DNA of 64,000 bases from Borreliella valaisiana VS116 (GTDB lineage Bacteria > Spirochaetota > Spirochaetia > Borreliales > Borreliaceae), in assembly GCF_000170955.2 (NCBI RefSeq), contig NZ_ABCY02000001.1, forward strand, positions 614,194 to 678,193. Reading direction: 5' to 3'. The translations under genes and the position numbers were made by a program. Positions 1 to 10,606 of this stretch are shown piece after piece. Below the pieces are notes generated by a model. It was not told the DNA's origin. It saw nothing but the letters and a program-made list of their open reading frames with translations, and searched no databases. Numbering within the stretch: the stretch's first letter is position 1; every line of letters begins with the position of its first letter.

Positions 1-1
1 A

Positions 2-1171
2 AAGCCCATAGGTCCGGTTTTGTTAAAAGATTTTTTACTTTTAAATCCCCAGATGATTATTTCTGTACCTAGAATTTGGGAAGGTATAAGAATAGGTATT
101 ATTAAAAAGGTGTCAGAATCTTTGATTAAGAAACTTATGTTTGGAGGATTTTTAAAAACCGGAATTGTTTATGAAAAGTTTAAGGAAAAATTTTTAGGTT
201 TTTCGCCTGTTTATAAAAAATCCAATTTGTTTATTGTGCTTTTTTCAAAATTATTTTTATTTGGTGGGATCATTTTAATTTTTCCTGTTAAATTATTGGG
301 TGATATTTTGGTATTTAAAAAAATAAAAAATGCCCTTGGGAAAAATTTTGAATTTGGTGTTTCTGGTGGTGGGGCGTTGGTTGATTATGTTGATTATTTT
401 TTTAAGGCTGTAGGAATTAAAGTTCTTGAAGGTTATGGTCTTACCGAAACGGGTCCTATTTTGAGTGTTAGGCGTCTTAAAGGTCCCGTAGCAAGAACTG
501 TAGGTCCTATTTTACCAGATGTTGAATATAAAGTAGTTGGAATTGATGGAGAAGTTTTGTCTTATGGGGAAAAGGGTGAGCTTTGGGTAAGATCACCACA
601 AATAATGAGTGGTTACTTTAAGGATAAGGCCAAGACCAACGAAGTTTTAACAGAAGATGGTTGGTTTAACACTGGGGATTTAGTTAAATTGACAATTAAT
701 AATGAAATTTCAATTGTTGGTAGAAGCAAAGACACAATTGTTCTCAGAGGGGGGGAAAATATTGAGCCCGAGCCTCTTGAGAGAGTTTTGAGCAAATCTT
801 TATTTATTGAAAATATTATGATTGTTGGTCAGGATCAAAAATTTTTAGGAGCCGTTATTGTGCCTAATTTTGATAATCTTGAAAAGTGGGCAAACTCTAG
901 CGGAGTGTCTTTTTCTTCTAGGGATGATTTATTAATTAATGAGGAAGTTAACAAACTTTATTCTAAGCATATCTCAGATACTATTAATACCAAATTAGGT
1001 TTTAAAAATTTTGAAAAAATAGTAGGCTTTGTTTTGCTCCCGAATTCTTTTTCAATTGGTGAAGAGCTTACCAATACCCTTAAGTTAAAAAGATATTATA
1101 TATCTCAAAAGTATGAAGATAAAATAAGATTAATTTTTAGCAAAAGTGACCTAGATTTAAACGGATATTAG
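2..1171 (+). CDS. Long-chain acyl-CoA synthetase (AMP-forming), 3' part
   Basis: This is the C-terminal part of an ANL-superfamily adenylating enzyme. Such enzymes activate a fatty acid to acyl-AMP and then acyl-CoA; Borrelia does not make fatty acids and must activate scavenged ones. The reading frame is open to the left window edge, so the start lies outside and the in-frame TTG at 20 is not a real start. Visible family motifs are GYGLTETGP (A5-type), YGEKGELWVRSP, WFNTGDLVKL with the ribose-binding Asp, and GRSKDTIVLRGGENIEPEPLE, the hinge region before the small C-terminal domain. The gene ends in a hairpin shared with convergent argS. Function is confident at family level; chain-length preference cannot be read. 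Confidence 0.9.
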   Translation, partial: KPIGPVLLKDFLLLNPQMIISVPRIWEGIRIGIIKKVSESLIKKLMFGGFLKTGIVYEKFKEKFLGFSPVYKKSNLFIVLFSKLFLFGGIILIFPVKLLGDILVFKKIKNALGKNFEFGVSGGGALVDYVDYFFKAVGIKVLEGYGLTETGPILSVRRLKGPVARTVGPILPDVEYKVVGIDGEVLSYGEKGELWVRSPQIMSGYFKDKAKTNEVLTEDGWFNTGDLVKLTINNEISIVGRSKDTIVLRGGENIEPEPLERVLSKSLFIENIMIVGQDQKFLGAVIVPNFDNLEKWANSSGVSFSSRDDLLINEEVNKLYSKHISDTINTKLGFKNFEKIVGFVLLPNSFSIGEELTNTLKLKRYYISQKYEDKIRLIFSKSDLDLNGY

Positions 1172-1200
1172 ACAAGAAAATTTTACAAAATTTTCTTGTC
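1171..1200. terminator. Bidirectional terminator between acyl-CoA synthetase and argS
   Basis: A perfect 14-bp inverted repeat (arms 1171-1184 and 1187-1200, two bases between) with A- and T-rich arms. It lies exactly between convergent genes. Its outermost bases belong to the stop codons of both neighbours (TAG 1169-1171 on plus, TAG 1202-1200 on minus). The shape suits transcription termination in either direction. Confidence 0.8.
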
Positions 1201-2957
1201 TACATTTTTAACATATAAGGAATATTGAGTAGATACATGCAATTTTTTATTGTTTGTAATATAGCTTTTAAAAATTCTATTCTTGCAGCTGTCAAATCAG
1301 TATTGTTTATGTCTATTACTTTAACTTCTTGATAGTATGCGCTAAAATGCTTTGCAAGTGAGTATGAATAACTGGTAAGTATTGAAGGGTTTAAATCTTT
1401 TACCGCTTTGATTATATTTTCTTCTAATTCTGATATAATTTTAATAATTTCCCACTCTTTTTCATGTTTTAAAAGTTCAAGGTTGATTTTTTCCATTATG
1501 GGAATAGAAAGTGTATTATATTTTTCAAGAATACTATTAATTCTTGCTCCAACGTATTGGATATATGGACCAGAATTTCCTGTAAAAGATAGACTTTCTT
1601 TTTTATTAAATACAATATCTTTATGTACAGCTGATTTTAGTAGATAATAGTGAATTGCTCCTAATGCAATATTTAAAGCAATTTTTTTGGCATTCTCTTT
1701 ATCCTCAATTTTTTGTGTAATTTCAGGTGCTGTTGATTCGGCTAGGTCTAAGATTAAATTATCCGCGTCAATTACATTACCTTCTCTTGATTTCATTTTG
1801 CCATCAATAAGATTGACCATTCCGTGTGACAAATGAATAAGTTTTTGATTTTTAGAAATTCCCAATTTTTCTGCTACAAAAAATAAACTTTTGAAATGCT
1901 GAATTTGTTCACTTCCAACCACATAAATCATTTCGTCAAAATTAAATTCTTTTATTCTAACTGTTATATTTCCTAAATCTTGGGTAAGATAGATAGATGT
2001 TCCGTTTGGTCTTATGAGTACTTTTTGTTTTACTTCAGTATCTGCTTTTTCATTCGAATCTAAGGGCAAATCAATGCATATTGCGCCATCTTCTCGTTTG
2101 TAGCAAAGTCCTTTTTCAAGTCCTTCTAATACGACGTTTTTTCCAATTTCAAAAATTTCACTTTCAAGGTAAATTTTATCAAATGAGGTGTTTGTAATTT
2201 TGTATGTTTCTTTTATTCCTTCAATTGCCCATTTATTTAGCTTTTTCCAAAGTTCAATTGTGTTTACATCTTTTTGTTCCCATTTTAAGAGTAGATCTTG
2301 AATTTCGTTTTCAGCATTTTCATTTTCTTGTGAGTATTTGTTGTATTTAACATAAAAATCGCCAATTAAATGGTCTCCTTTTTTTAAAGCTTTTTCTGGG
2401 GTAATGTCATTTCCAAATTTTTTGTACGCAAGCATTGATTTGCAAATATGAACCCCACGATCGTTTATTAAGTTTATTTTTGTAATTTTTGCACCCACAG
2501 CTTTTAATATTCTTGAGAGGCTTTCTCCTATTACGTCATTTCTAAGATGTCCCACATGCAGTGGCTTGTTTGTATTTGGTGATGAAAATTCTAATATTAT
2601 TTTTTTATTGTCTAGATATTTGCTTGTTCCATAGGTATCTTTTTGGGTATTTACCATTTGTATTGTATTGTTAATATATTCTTTTCTAGAAAATTTGATG
2701 TTTAAGTAAGGCCCCATGGCTTTAATTTCGTATTTATCTTTAAGAGTTTTTATTATTTCTTCAGAGATAGTTGCAATGGAAAGTTGCAAAGTTTTGCTAA
2801 GTTCAAATATTAATATGGAAATATCCCCTAAATCACTTTTGGGAGGTTTTTGAATATTTATATTGATTTTGTCTAGCTTTATGTTTTTTGATAATGCTAG
2901 ATTGGAAACTATAGTGCTAATTTCGGTTTTAATCTGTTTTTTAACATTTTTAATCAT
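1200..2957 (-). CDS. argS: Arginyl-tRNA synthetase
   Basis: Class I aminoacyl-tRNA synthetase that charges tRNA-Arg in the cytoplasm; 585 residues, normal for the family. It has an N-terminal additional domain, a HIGH-type motif HVGH near residue 133 in the sequence [17 protein letters not shown], a KMSKS counterpart reading KMKSREGN near residue 389, and a C-terminal DALR-type anticodon-binding helical domain. The ATG at 2957 follows an AGAGGA ribosome site and overlaps the upstream membrane-protein gene by 8 nt, so the two are probably translationally coupled. A tRNA-Arg(TCG) lies in the tRNA cluster of this window. Confidence 0.97.
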   Translation of the reverse strand: MIKNVKKQIKTEISTIVSNLALSKNIKLDKININIQKPPKSDLGDISILIFELSKTLQLSIATISEEIIKTLKDKYEIKAMGPYLNIKFSRKEYINNTIQMVNTQKDTYGTSKYLDNKKIILEFSSPNTNKPLHVGHLRNDVIGESLSRILKAVGAKITKINLINDRGVHICKSMLAYKKFGNDITPEKALKKGDHLIGDFYVKYNKYSQENENAENEIQDLLLKWEQKDVNTIELWKKLNKWAIEGIKETYKITNTSFDKIYLESEIFEIGKNVVLEGLEKGLCYKREDGAICIDLPLDSNEKADTEVKQKVLIRPNGTSIYLTQDLGNITVRIKEFNFDEMIYVVGSEQIQHFKSLFFVAEKLGISKNQKLIHLSHGMVNLIDGKMKSREGNVIDADNLILDLAESTAPEITQKIEDKENAKKIALNIALGAIHYYLLKSAVHKDIVFNKKESLSFTGNSGPYIQYVGARINSILEKYNTLSIPIMEKINLELLKHEKEWEIIKIISELEENIIKAVKDLNPSILTSYSYSLAKHFSAYYQEVKVIDINNTDLTAARIEFLKAILQTIKNCMYLLNIPYMLKM

Positions 2958-3549
2958 TTTTTTCCTCTTTAACGCTTGTTAACATATTAATTAATAATAA
3001 AATTAAAGACGCTGCAATAAAAATGTTTGAGCTGTAGGTTGACATTTTTACATTCGCAAGATTTTTTATTATGGGGATTTCTTTGTTAAAAAGTTTTAAA
3101 TTCCCTGTGTTTAATATTTCTCTAATAAGTGCAATTGTTGAGCTTAGAACAATGAAAATTAAAATTGGATTTTTAGAATATTTAATTACCATTGATGGAT
3201 TTTTTAGAATTTTAAAAGGCTCGTTTTTATGAAATGATATTATTATGGCTATTAAAATGGGTATTGAAAATTTGAATTCTTTGTATAAGGTTGGTGTTAA
3301 ATAGAGCATGAATAAGTAAGTTAGACTAGTAAAAATTCCTATTATTAATAGATATATTCCTAATATATGGTTTTTATGGTTTTTAAGTTCTATTTGATTG
3401 ATTATTAAGGCAGGAAATATAATGCATATTGAAATCCAAACAGATACAATACTAGCGTCTAAAAAATTTTTTGTATAAGTAAAAATAGGAAATAACATTA
3501 AATGACTTTTAAGATATTTTTCAGTGTTATAAAATAGTTTTTTTTGCAT
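2950..3549 (-). CDS. Integral membrane protein with RnfE/NqrD-like C-terminus
   Basis: A 199-residue, strongly hydrophobic protein with about five or six membrane segments. I do not recognise it as a characterised Borrelia protein. Its tail, [13 protein letters not shown] followed by a hydrophilic stretch and a last helix ([15 protein letters not shown]), resembles the end of RnfE/NqrD/RnfA subunits, where a (F/I)RE(I/L)xGxGxLF motif precedes a final helix. An N-terminal segment [11 protein letters not shown] could correspond to the GxCPxL region of those proteins, but the invariant Cys-Pro environment is degraded. No other Rnf/Nqr subunit lies in the window. The start at 3549 is the ATG nearest the mcp stop upstream, and the 3' end overlaps argS by 8 nt. 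Assignment is inference. Confidence 0.7.
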   Translation of the reverse strand: MQKKLFYNTEKYLKSHLMLFPIFTYTKNFLDASIVSVWISICIIFPALIINQIELKNHKNHILGIYLLIIGIFTSLTYLFMLYLTPTLYKEFKFSIPILIAIIISFHKNEPFKILKNPSMVIKYSKNPILIFIVLSSTIALIREILNTGNLKLFNKEIPIIKNLANVKMSTYSSNIFIAASLILLLINMLTSVKEEKND

Positions 3550-3570
3550 ATTATTCCCTTTTTATCTATT

Positions 3571-5718
3571 TTATTTGGTTTTAAATTGATTTGTACTCTC
3601 ACTAATTCCAGAAATGTGACTTGAGTTTGTAGTTCCTAAAACTTTAATACGCCCAATTGCTTCTACTAATTTATTAATCTCTTCTTTTAAGCCTTTCATT
3701 GAGCTTGAGACCGTAATATTAATTTCCCCTAATAGTTTAACAGTATTAATGATTTCTTTGTTGCCTCTAAACATATCATTTGAGCCAATTTTTACTTCAT
3801 ATGTTATTTCTCTCATTGTATTTAAAGCCTTTAAAATTTCTTGGCTACCTATTGATTGCTCTTGCATTGTATGATTTATTTCTTCTATTACTTGAACAAC
3901 TAGATTTATTGAATCGAATATTTGGTTGAAAGCTTTATTTGTTAATTCAGAAGTGTTTACGGTTTTGGTTATTGAATCCATTATTTCGTTAATTGATGAA
4001 GCAACAGATTCTGATTGTGATGTTACTTGTTCTGCTAGGTCTTTTATTTCTTCTGCAACAATAGCAAATCCTTTTCCAGCTTCCCCAGCATGAGATGCTT
4101 CAATTGCAGCGTTCATTGAGAGCAAGTTGGTTTGACTAGCTATAGATGAAATTAGAGAGTTTGCTTCTTGTAATCTTGTTGAGTTTTTGAAAATCTCTTT
4201 GATTTGAGTAATAACTTCTTCTTGTTTTTTTCGCCCATCATCAGAGAATCTTTTTAGTTCTTCTGTGCTTTTTGCAGCTTTTTGAGTTATTTCTGTTATT
4301 GATTGTATTCCCCCTATCATTTCTTCGATAGCTGATGAAGATTGCTCAACGCTTGCAGCTTGAGTTTCAATGGAGTTATCAAGAGATGAAATATTTTTTG
4401 AAAGACTTTCAATTACGTTTGTTGTATTAGAGATAAATTCTACTTGTTTTTCTACTTCTTCTTGTGTTTTTTCTATGTATTGATTTGAATTTTTTATTGT
4501 ATTGTGGGTTTTGTTTATTTCACTAAATAAATGATCTCCGTTTTCTTTCAACAGTTTCACTCTTTCTTGTAATGAATTTATTACATTTTTAAGATTTTCA
4601 ATAAAATGACCAAAAAGATTTATTGTTGAACTTATTGAATCTTTACCTTTTGATTCGACTTTAAATGTCAAGTCGCCGTTTTTAACTTTTGGAATGACAA
4701 CATTGAGTTTATCTATTTTTGATATTATTAAAGTTTTTATGGTTGATATCATGATTAATATAAAGATTATTACTAAGATAAATATAATAGAAAGTGAAAT
4801 CAATCTCATATTTTTAAATTCTTTTGAAAATATGTTATTATAATCTATTTTTATTCCTAAGTACCAATGAGATGTTGCTATTCTTGCTAAGGAGATTATT
4901 TCATTTGAATTACTTGTATTGTAATTTGCTTTTCCTTGAGATAATGCGCTTAATATTTGAGTTAATGTTTTTAGGTTAAAGCTAAATATGTGTTTTATGT
5001 TTTTCAAAACCTCATCTTTTCCTCCAAATGCATCTCCGCTGCTGTTTATTATGTATACATTAAAGTATTTTGATGAGTTTTGGCTGCTTGCATTTTGTTC
5101 TAGTAATGAATTTTCCAACAGAAGTAAAAGATATTCTTTTAATTCAGCAATTTTTTCTGAAATGTCAGCATATAAAATAATATATCCAATGTTAGATTTT
5201 TTTGAATCTGTTATTTTATATGCTATTGGAATATAAAAATTGTTATTTATTTTTGCTAAACTGTTGTGAAGAATTGAAATTTGAAATGTAGTGATAGCTT
5301 TGCCCAAAAGCAATTCTTTTAAGCTCATATATTGACCGTTTCTTTTTTTTTCACTTGATGCGATTATGTATCCATCTTTGTTTGCATATTCTATTATTTT
5401 AATAAAGGATGGAAGTGTAACTAAAATCTTGTCAGATACTAAGTGTTCCTCACTTTTGTTATTTAGAATTGCAGATTTATAATCATACCTAGCTGTTAAT
5501 GTACTTAAAGATTTTATTATTTCTTTAGATTCATCAGAAAAGCTTTTAATCATTGCTTGGTTAATGAATTTTGTAAAGTCTTGAAGTTCTTTTGTTATAA
5601 TTTTTTTGTATCCCTGATCTAGTAGTAAGAAGGTTGTTGCAATAATTATTATTGTATATGCCAAAATTATAAAATTGAATTTATAAAAAAGGTTGGAGTT
5701 AAGTTTCTTTTTTTTCAC
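3571..5718 (-). CDS. Methyl-accepting chemotaxis protein (mcp-2 type)
   Basis: Transmembrane chemoreceptor of 715 residues controlling the CheA kinase. Layout: TM1 about residues 15-34, a roughly 270-residue periplasmic sensor domain that resembles a double-Cache module, TM2 about 304-326 ([14 protein letters not shown]), a HAMP-like linker, then a long coiled-coil signalling domain. The hairpin tip contains [20 protein letters not shown] near residues 530-550. There is no NWETF-type CheR/CheB tether at the C-terminus. The start codon is GTG at 5718, supported by GAGGGG six bases upstream. It is divergent from a second receptor gene. The ligand cannot be inferred. Confidence 0.93.
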   Translation of the reverse strand: MKKKKLNSNLFYKFNFIILAYTIIIIATTFLLLDQGYKKIITKELQDFTKFINQAMIKSFSDESKEIIKSLSTLTARYDYKSAILNNKSEEHLVSDKILVTLPSFIKIIEYANKDGYIIASSEKKRNGQYMSLKELLLGKAITTFQISILHNSLAKINNNFYIPIAYKITDSKKSNIGYIILYADISEKIAELKEYLLLLLENSLLEQNASSQNSSKYFNVYIINSSGDAFGGKDEVLKNIKHIFSFNLKTLTQILSALSQGKANYNTSNSNEIISLARIATSHWYLGIKIDYNNIFSKEFKNMRLISLSIIFILVIIFILIMISTIKTLIISKIDKLNVVIPKVKNGDLTFKVESKGKDSISSTINLFGHFIENLKNVINSLQERVKLLKENGDHLFSEINKTHNTIKNSNQYIEKTQEEVEKQVEFISNTTNVIESLSKNISSLDNSIETQAASVEQSSSAIEEMIGGIQSITEITQKAAKSTEELKRFSDDGRKKQEEVITQIKEIFKNSTRLQEANSLISSIASQTNLLSMNAAIEASHAGEAGKGFAIVAEEIKDLAEQVTSQSESVASSINEIMDSITKTVNTSELTNKAFNQIFDSINLVVQVIEEINHTMQEQSIGSQEILKALNTMREITYEVKIGSNDMFRGNKEIINTVKLLGEINITVSSSMKGLKEEINKLVEAIGRIKVLGTTNSSHISGISESTNQFKTK

Positions 5719-5984
5719 TAAGTCCCCTCAAAATTTTTATTTTTCATAAAATTTTAAAATATTGAATTTTTAGTATTCTACATGTTTTATTATATAATTA
5801 TATATGCATGAGCTAAATAATAAAATAATTATTTGCAAATATTTGGGGATTTAATTTTTAAGATTCAGAAAGAAAGTCTAATTTGCCAATTATTATTATT
5901 AGTAATTATTTATATGTGATTTATAAAGGTGAAAGTTTTGTTTTAAGATTTTAATCACGTTAATGTTATTTTTGGAGAACTTTT
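5719..5984. other. Divergent intergenic region between two chemoreceptor genes
   Basis: 266 bp, extremely A/T-rich, holding the leaders of both chemoreceptors. I see a perfect 10-bp palindrome ATTTGCAAAT at 5831-5840, several TATAAT-like hexamers near 5793-5815, and ribosome sites at both ends (GAGGGG for the minus gene, TTGGAGAA for the plus gene). No ORF or RNA gene is evident. Which promoter drives which gene cannot be told by eye. Confidence 0.5.
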
Positions 5985-8192
5985 ATGACCGATGAGAATT
6001 TAATCGATGTTAATCTGAAAAATACTAAACGATTTCTCTACGTAGTTTTATTTGGATTTATTATTTTTAATTTTATATTTATAGGCTATTCTTATGTGAA
6101 TTATAAAAATGAATATTTGGATCGCTTTAAATTTGATGCCAAGCTGTTTTTAAACAGTGTGTCTACTGTTATTAAGTCCAAGTATTTGGAATCTTCTAGG
6201 TTTCTTGAAGAGCTTGTAAAAGATAGCTACAGGTTTGGTATACTGGTGAATTCTTCAAAGAGCTTCCTTTTGTCTTCAAGTTTAAAATTTGGTGATAGTT
6301 TAGATGAAAATAGCGATTTGTTTTTAAAGTCAAGAGAATTCAGCGCCATAGATAAAATTTTTAAAACTATTCCTGTATCAGAAAATTCACTCGAAGGTAT
6401 ATTCTATATTCCTATAGGTAAGAATGTTTTAATATCAAATTCAAATTTTTCATCTTTGGGCTTAAAAGATGTTAGATTAGATCCAATTTATTCTGTTCCT
6501 GTAGAAAAAAATTCTAAATATTATTCAAGGTACATGAGAATAGATGGAAAAATTTATTCTGTAGTAAGTTTTCCAGTTAGGAATTCTGTTACAACATTGG
6601 GTGTGATAGGGATTTTAATATGTTTTGATGAGTTGTTTGATAGTATTGAAAATCAGCTATATTCTTCTCTTAAATCCAGCAATAAGAATTATAATTTTTT
6701 TATGCTTGATAGAAATTATATGCCCATTTTTTTAAATTTTAATAATCTTAAGGACAAATCTTTTTCTACAAGTTATAGCGAGAATGTTTTGAGTAAAGTT
6801 ATAGCTTATGCTAAAAAAGATTCTTCTGTTTCTCAATACACTTTTAATTATGAAAGCGATTTTTATCTTTTGGACTTTGTAAAAACTGATGATTTTTTGA
6901 TTCAAGGATTGATTTTAAATGCCAATTCTATTCCTATTATGTTTAAGTCAAATTGGATTGTATTTTCTATATTTTTATTGACATCTTTTGCTATTATTTT
7001 TTATTTGTGTAATACCTTTATTTTTTCATTAATTAATGATTTTAACAAAATTGTTGAGTATCAAAAATTAAAAAATGATCCTTTTCGTCTTGATTCTCCT
7101 TTGGAGGTTAAGTATTCTTCAGCTATTATTTCTTATATTAGTTCAAAGCTAGACAGACTGTCTTCTAAGAATAACGAATCTTTCGAGAAGATAAAATTTT
7201 ATTCTGAAGATGTAAATGATTATTTGAAACAAATAGAAGCTGCTATATTAAATACTGAGAGTATAGATGCTAGCGTTGTAGCTTATGAGCAACTAAGAGA
7301 TACTTTTTCTAGATTTGAAAAGTCAATCGTTGATATTTCAAAAGGCTTTGAAGCTGTTGTTGATCCTATTAATGACCACAATAAGCATATGTCAGAAATC
7401 TCCTCAAATTTTGAAGAGAATGTTAGTTTTTTTTATAGTATAGATAAAAATTTAGAAATTTTTAATAAAGTTGCTACTACAAATTCTGCTGATATTGAAA
7501 ATATTAAAAGTAAAGTTTTTGATTTAAATGTTGTTTTTGAAAATGTGAATAAAAATTTTGCAGATCTTTTGTCTCAAACGAACAGCTTGCAAAGTGCAAA
7601 TAAACTTTTAGTTTCAATTTCAGCTCAGACCAATATGCTTGCTATGAATGCAGCAATTGAAGCAGCAAAAGCAGGTGATGCAGGTAAAAGTTTTGCAGTT
7701 GTTGCTGAAGAAATTAGAAAGCTTGCTATTAATTCTGGAAAATATTCTAAAACCATTAAAGATGAACTTAAAACGGTTGATGGCATTATTGCATTAATTA
7801 ATTCAGAGATTGATACAATTTATAAAAATTTTATGGATATTCAAGATAATGTGGACGGCAATTTTTCAAGACATGAGAAAGTAGATCTTACTCTTGCTAA
7901 GCATTTTAAAGAAATCGGTGAATTTAAGGAAAGGTATTTGTCTCACGATACTAAGATCAGAGATGCTAAGAATATGTATAAGGAAATATTTAATAACCAT
8001 TTTTTTGTTAGCAGCAAGTTTAACAACTTTAGTCAGGATTTAAAAGAGTTTGAAGTTTCTAAGATGAATTTGGAGGCAATAAGTTCTCTTCAAGAATATT
8101 CATCTTTGGTAAAATCTTGCAAGGATAAAATATTAAAGACAAAGGAATTGATTCAAAAAATTAATGATGAGATTAAGGATATTCTTTTTTAG
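5985..8192 (+). CDS. Methyl-accepting chemotaxis protein (mcp-3 type)
   Basis: Chemoreceptor of 735 residues. TM1 is about residues 16-36 ([17 protein letters not shown]), a periplasmic sensor domain of some 290 residues follows, TM2 is about 324-350, and then the cytoplasmic helical domain. The signalling hairpin [20 protein letters not shown] lies near residues 549-570 and is closer to the MCP consensus than that of the neighbouring receptor. Its sensor domain differs from the neighbour's, so the two probably detect different ligands. The ATG at 5985 follows TTGGAGAAC. The stop overlaps the convergent murB stop by 4 nt (8189-8192), with no room for a separate terminator. Confidence 0.93.
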   Translation: MTDENLIDVNLKNTKRFLYVVLFGFIIFNFIFIGYSYVNYKNEYLDRFKFDAKLFLNSVSTVIKSKYLESSRFLEELVKDSYRFGILVNSSKSFLLSSSLKFGDSLDENSDLFLKSREFSAIDKIFKTIPVSENSLEGIFYIPIGKNVLISNSNFSSLGLKDVRLDPIYSVPVEKNSKYYSRYMRIDGKIYSVVSFPVRNSVTTLGVIGILICFDELFDSIENQLYSSLKSSNKNYNFFMLDRNYMPIFLNFNNLKDKSFSTSYSENVLSKVIAYAKKDSSVSQYTFNYESDFYLLDFVKTDDFLIQGLILNANSIPIMFKSNWIVFSIFLLTSFAIIFYLCNTFIFSLINDFNKIVEYQKLKNDPFRLDSPLEVKYSSAIISYISSKLDRLSSKNNESFEKIKFYSEDVNDYLKQIEAAILNTESIDASVVAYEQLRDTFSRFEKSIVDISKGFEAVVDPINDHNKHMSEISSNFEENVSFFYSIDKNLEIFNKVATTNSADIENIKSKVFDLNVVFENVNKNFADLLSQTNSLQSANKLLVSISAQTNMLAMNAAIEAAKAGDAGKSFAVVAEEIRKLAINSGKYSKTIKDELKTVDGIIALINSEIDTIYKNFMDIQDNVDGNFSRHEKVDLTLAKHFKEIGEFKERYLSHDTKIRDAKNMYKEIFNNHFFVSSKFNNFSQDLKEFEVSKMNLEAISSLQEYSSLVKSCKDKILKTKELIQKINDEIKDILF

Positions 8193-9109
8193 CTTTTCTG
8201 ATTTTTAAATCCTATGTAAAGAACTTCTTCTTCGAGTAAAAGCCCAGTTTTCAAGTAGACTTCAGTTTTTACTTTTTCAATTAAGCTTTTTACGTCATTG
8301 GAAGTGGCATTGTTAATGTTGATAATAAAGTTTCCATGGTATTTGGATACTGTAGCGCCCCCAATGCTTAGTCCTTTGAGTTTGCACTCTTCAATTATTT
8401 GTCCACTAGGCTTAAGAAATGCTTTATTGTTTTTAAAAGTGCTCCCACCACTTGGGAATAAATAGTGACCTTTATCCATTCGTGCTTGTTTGTTTTTATT
8501 CATTTTTTCTTCAATAATTTTCTTATTTTCTTTTTTTAAATTCAATTCAATTTTTAATATGAAAAAGTTTTTATTTTGAAAAGGCGATTTTTTATACCCA
8601 AAGTCTTCTTTTTTTAATTCTTTACAAATGATTTTTCCTTTGTCATTTATAAATGTAATTTTTTTTAGTATTTCAGAGATTTCATTTCCAAAGCATCTAG
8701 CATTCATCCATACAGCGCCTCCTAGTGTTCCGGGTAGTCCATAGATAAATTCTAGGCCACTTAAACTGTTGTCGAGCGCAATTTTACATAAATTTTCGAA
8801 ATTTGCACCACATTCAGCGACAATTTTATTGTCGTGAATTTCTATTCTGTTTAGATGTCCGGTGTACATTATCGGGAAATCAAGTTCTTTCTCGTCATTG
8901 ACTAAAATATTGGATCCCCCACCAAGAATAAATAGTTTAATTTTTTCTTCTATTGCTGCTTTAAAAATATTTTTAGCTTCTTGAATATTTTTAGGAATGA
9001 GAAATAATTTCGAAATGTTTCCAATTTTATATGTTGTATAGTCAGTCAGATTTTTTGTTTGAGGCTTTGTATTGATTTTTTTAAAGAAATTATTTAGGCT
9101 TTTAAACAT
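8189..9109 (-). CDS. murB: UDP-N-acetylenolpyruvoylglucosamine reductase (MurB)
   Basis: FAD- and NADPH-dependent enzyme forming UDP-N-acetylmuramic acid, the second committed peptidoglycan step, in the cytosol. 306 residues, the short type II form. FAD-binding signatures are [11 protein letters not shown] near residue 65 and [18 protein letters not shown] near 130. The proton-donating serine is the second Ser of PSGGSTFKN near residue 224, and the C-terminal glutamate is probably among [11 protein letters not shown]. The ATG at 9109 has only a weak ribosome site (AAGTAAG). It diverges from cysS across about 50 bp. Confidence 0.95.
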   Translation of the reverse strand: MFKSLNNFFKKINTKPQTKNLTDYTTYKIGNISKLFLIPKNIQEAKNIFKAAIEEKIKLFILGGGSNILVNDEKELDFPIMYTGHLNRIEIHDNKIVAECGANFENLCKIALDNSLSGLEFIYGLPGTLGGAVWMNARCFGNEISEILKKITFINDKGKIICKELKKEDFGYKKSPFQNKNFFILKIELNLKKENKKIIEEKMNKNKQARMDKGHYLFPSGGSTFKNNKAFLKPSGQIIEECKLKGLSIGGATVSKYHGNFIININNATSNDVKSLIEKVKTEVYLKTGLLLEEEVLYIGFKNQKS

Positions 9110-9160
9110 ACTTACTTAATAATAGATTAAGCTTTTTATTTTTTCAATTTTGAGAAATGG

Positions 9161-10603
9161 ATGATTTTAAAAGTATATAATACTAGAACAAAGGATTTTT
9201 CAGAGTTAACAAATTTTGATGATGTTAAACTGTATGCTTGCGGGCCTACTGTTTATAATTATGCGCACATTGGAAATTTTAGAACTTATATTTTTGGGGA
9301 TTTATTAATTAAAACTTTAAGGTTTTTAGGGTATAAAGTTAATTATGCAATGAATATTACAGATATTGGGCATTTAACAGGCGATTTTGATGATGGAGAA
9401 GATAAAGTTGCTAAAACCGCAAGAGAGAAGGGTCTTACAGTTTATGAGATTAGTGAATTTTTTACGGAAGCTTTTTTTAAGGATTGTAGAAAATTAAATG
9501 TTACATATCCTGATAAAGTTCTTATTGCAAGTAAACATATTCCCATCATGATAGAGGTTGTTAAAATTCTTGAAGAAAAAAAAGTTACTTATTTTTCTAA
9601 TGGTAATGTGTATTTTGATACTTCTTGTTTTAAAAGCTATGGTGAGATGGCTGGCATTGATTTAATTGATAAAGATATGACTTTTTCCAGAGTTGATATT
9701 GATAAATTTAAAAGGAATAAAACTGATTTTGTTTTGTGGTTTACTAATTCTAAATTTAAAGATCAGGAAATGAAATGGGATTCTCCTTGGGGACTTGGTT
9801 ATCCGAGTTGGCATTTGGAGTGTGCTGCTATGAATTTGGAGTATTTCAAAGATAAACTTGATATTCATTTAGGAGGAGTTGATCATATTGGGGTTCATCA
9901 CATAAATGAAATAGCAATAGTAGAGTGTTTTTTGAATAAGAAATGGTGCGATATTTTTGTTCATGGAGAATTTTTAATTATGGATTATAATAAGATGTCA
10001 AAATCACTCGGTAATTTTATTACGATTAATGACTTGGAAGAGCAAAATTTTTCTTCTCTTGATTTTAGATATTTGTGTTTGACATCACACTACAGGAATC
10101 AATTAAAATTTTCATTAAATAATCTTCAAGCAAGTAAGATTGCTAGGGAAAATATGATAAACAGACTAAGTTATTTTTATGCATCTTTAAATCCAGTTGA
10201 TTTAAAGATTCTTGATAAGGATTTAAAAAATTTAAGTTCTAATGCAGAAAAAGAATATTACGATTCTTTTGTAGAAAAAATTTCTTTTGATTTGAATGTT
10301 CCTCAGGGTTTGGCTTTGCTTTGGGAGATAATTAAATCTGAAAATCTAGGCTTTGTTTCAAAGCTTAAATTAGCTTTTGTTTTTGATGAGATTATGTCGC
10401 TTAATTTGAAAGAAGAAATTTTAAAAAGTTTAGAAAATCATGATGTAGTTATTGATGATGATATGAAAACTTTAATTGAAGAAAGAAGAATAGCTAAATG
10501 TGAAAAAAATTTTAAGCGTGCCGATGAAATTAGAGACTTTTTTGCTAAAAAAGGTTTTGTTTTGGTTGATACTAAGGAAGGAACTAAGGTTAAAAGAGGC
10601 TAG
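9161..10603 (+). CDS. cysS: Cysteinyl-tRNA synthetase
   Basis: Class I synthetase of 480 residues. The HIGH motif reads HIGN within [19 protein letters not shown] near residue 36, and KMSKSLGNF is near residue 278. Zinc ligands are visible: Cys of ACGPT (about 28), Cys of WHLECAA (about 221), and His/Glu in [13 protein letters not shown] (about 244-252). It opens a rightward operon: the next gene starts 3 nt after the stop, followed by glyA with an overlapping TAATG junction. The start at 9161 is preceded by TGAGAAATGG. Confidence 0.97.
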   Translation: MILKVYNTRTKDFSELTNFDDVKLYACGPTVYNYAHIGNFRTYIFGDLLIKTLRFLGYKVNYAMNITDIGHLTGDFDDGEDKVAKTAREKGLTVYEISEFFTEAFFKDCRKLNVTYPDKVLIASKHIPIMIEVVKILEEKKVTYFSNGNVYFDTSCFKSYGEMAGIDLIDKDMTFSRVDIDKFKRNKTDFVLWFTNSKFKDQEMKWDSPWGLGYPSWHLECAAMNLEYFKDKLDIHLGGVDHIGVHHINEIAIVECFLNKKWCDIFVHGEFLIMDYNKMSKSLGNFITINDLEEQNFSSLDFRYLCLTSHYRNQLKFSLNNLQASKIARENMINRLSYFYASLNPVDLKILDKDLKNLSSNAEKEYYDSFVEKISFDLNVPQGLALLWEIIKSENLGFVSKLKLAFVFDEIMSLNLKEEILKSLENHDVVIDDDMKTLIEERRIAKCEKNFKRADEIRDFFAKKGFVLVDTKEGTKVKRG

Positions 10604-10606
10604 TAT

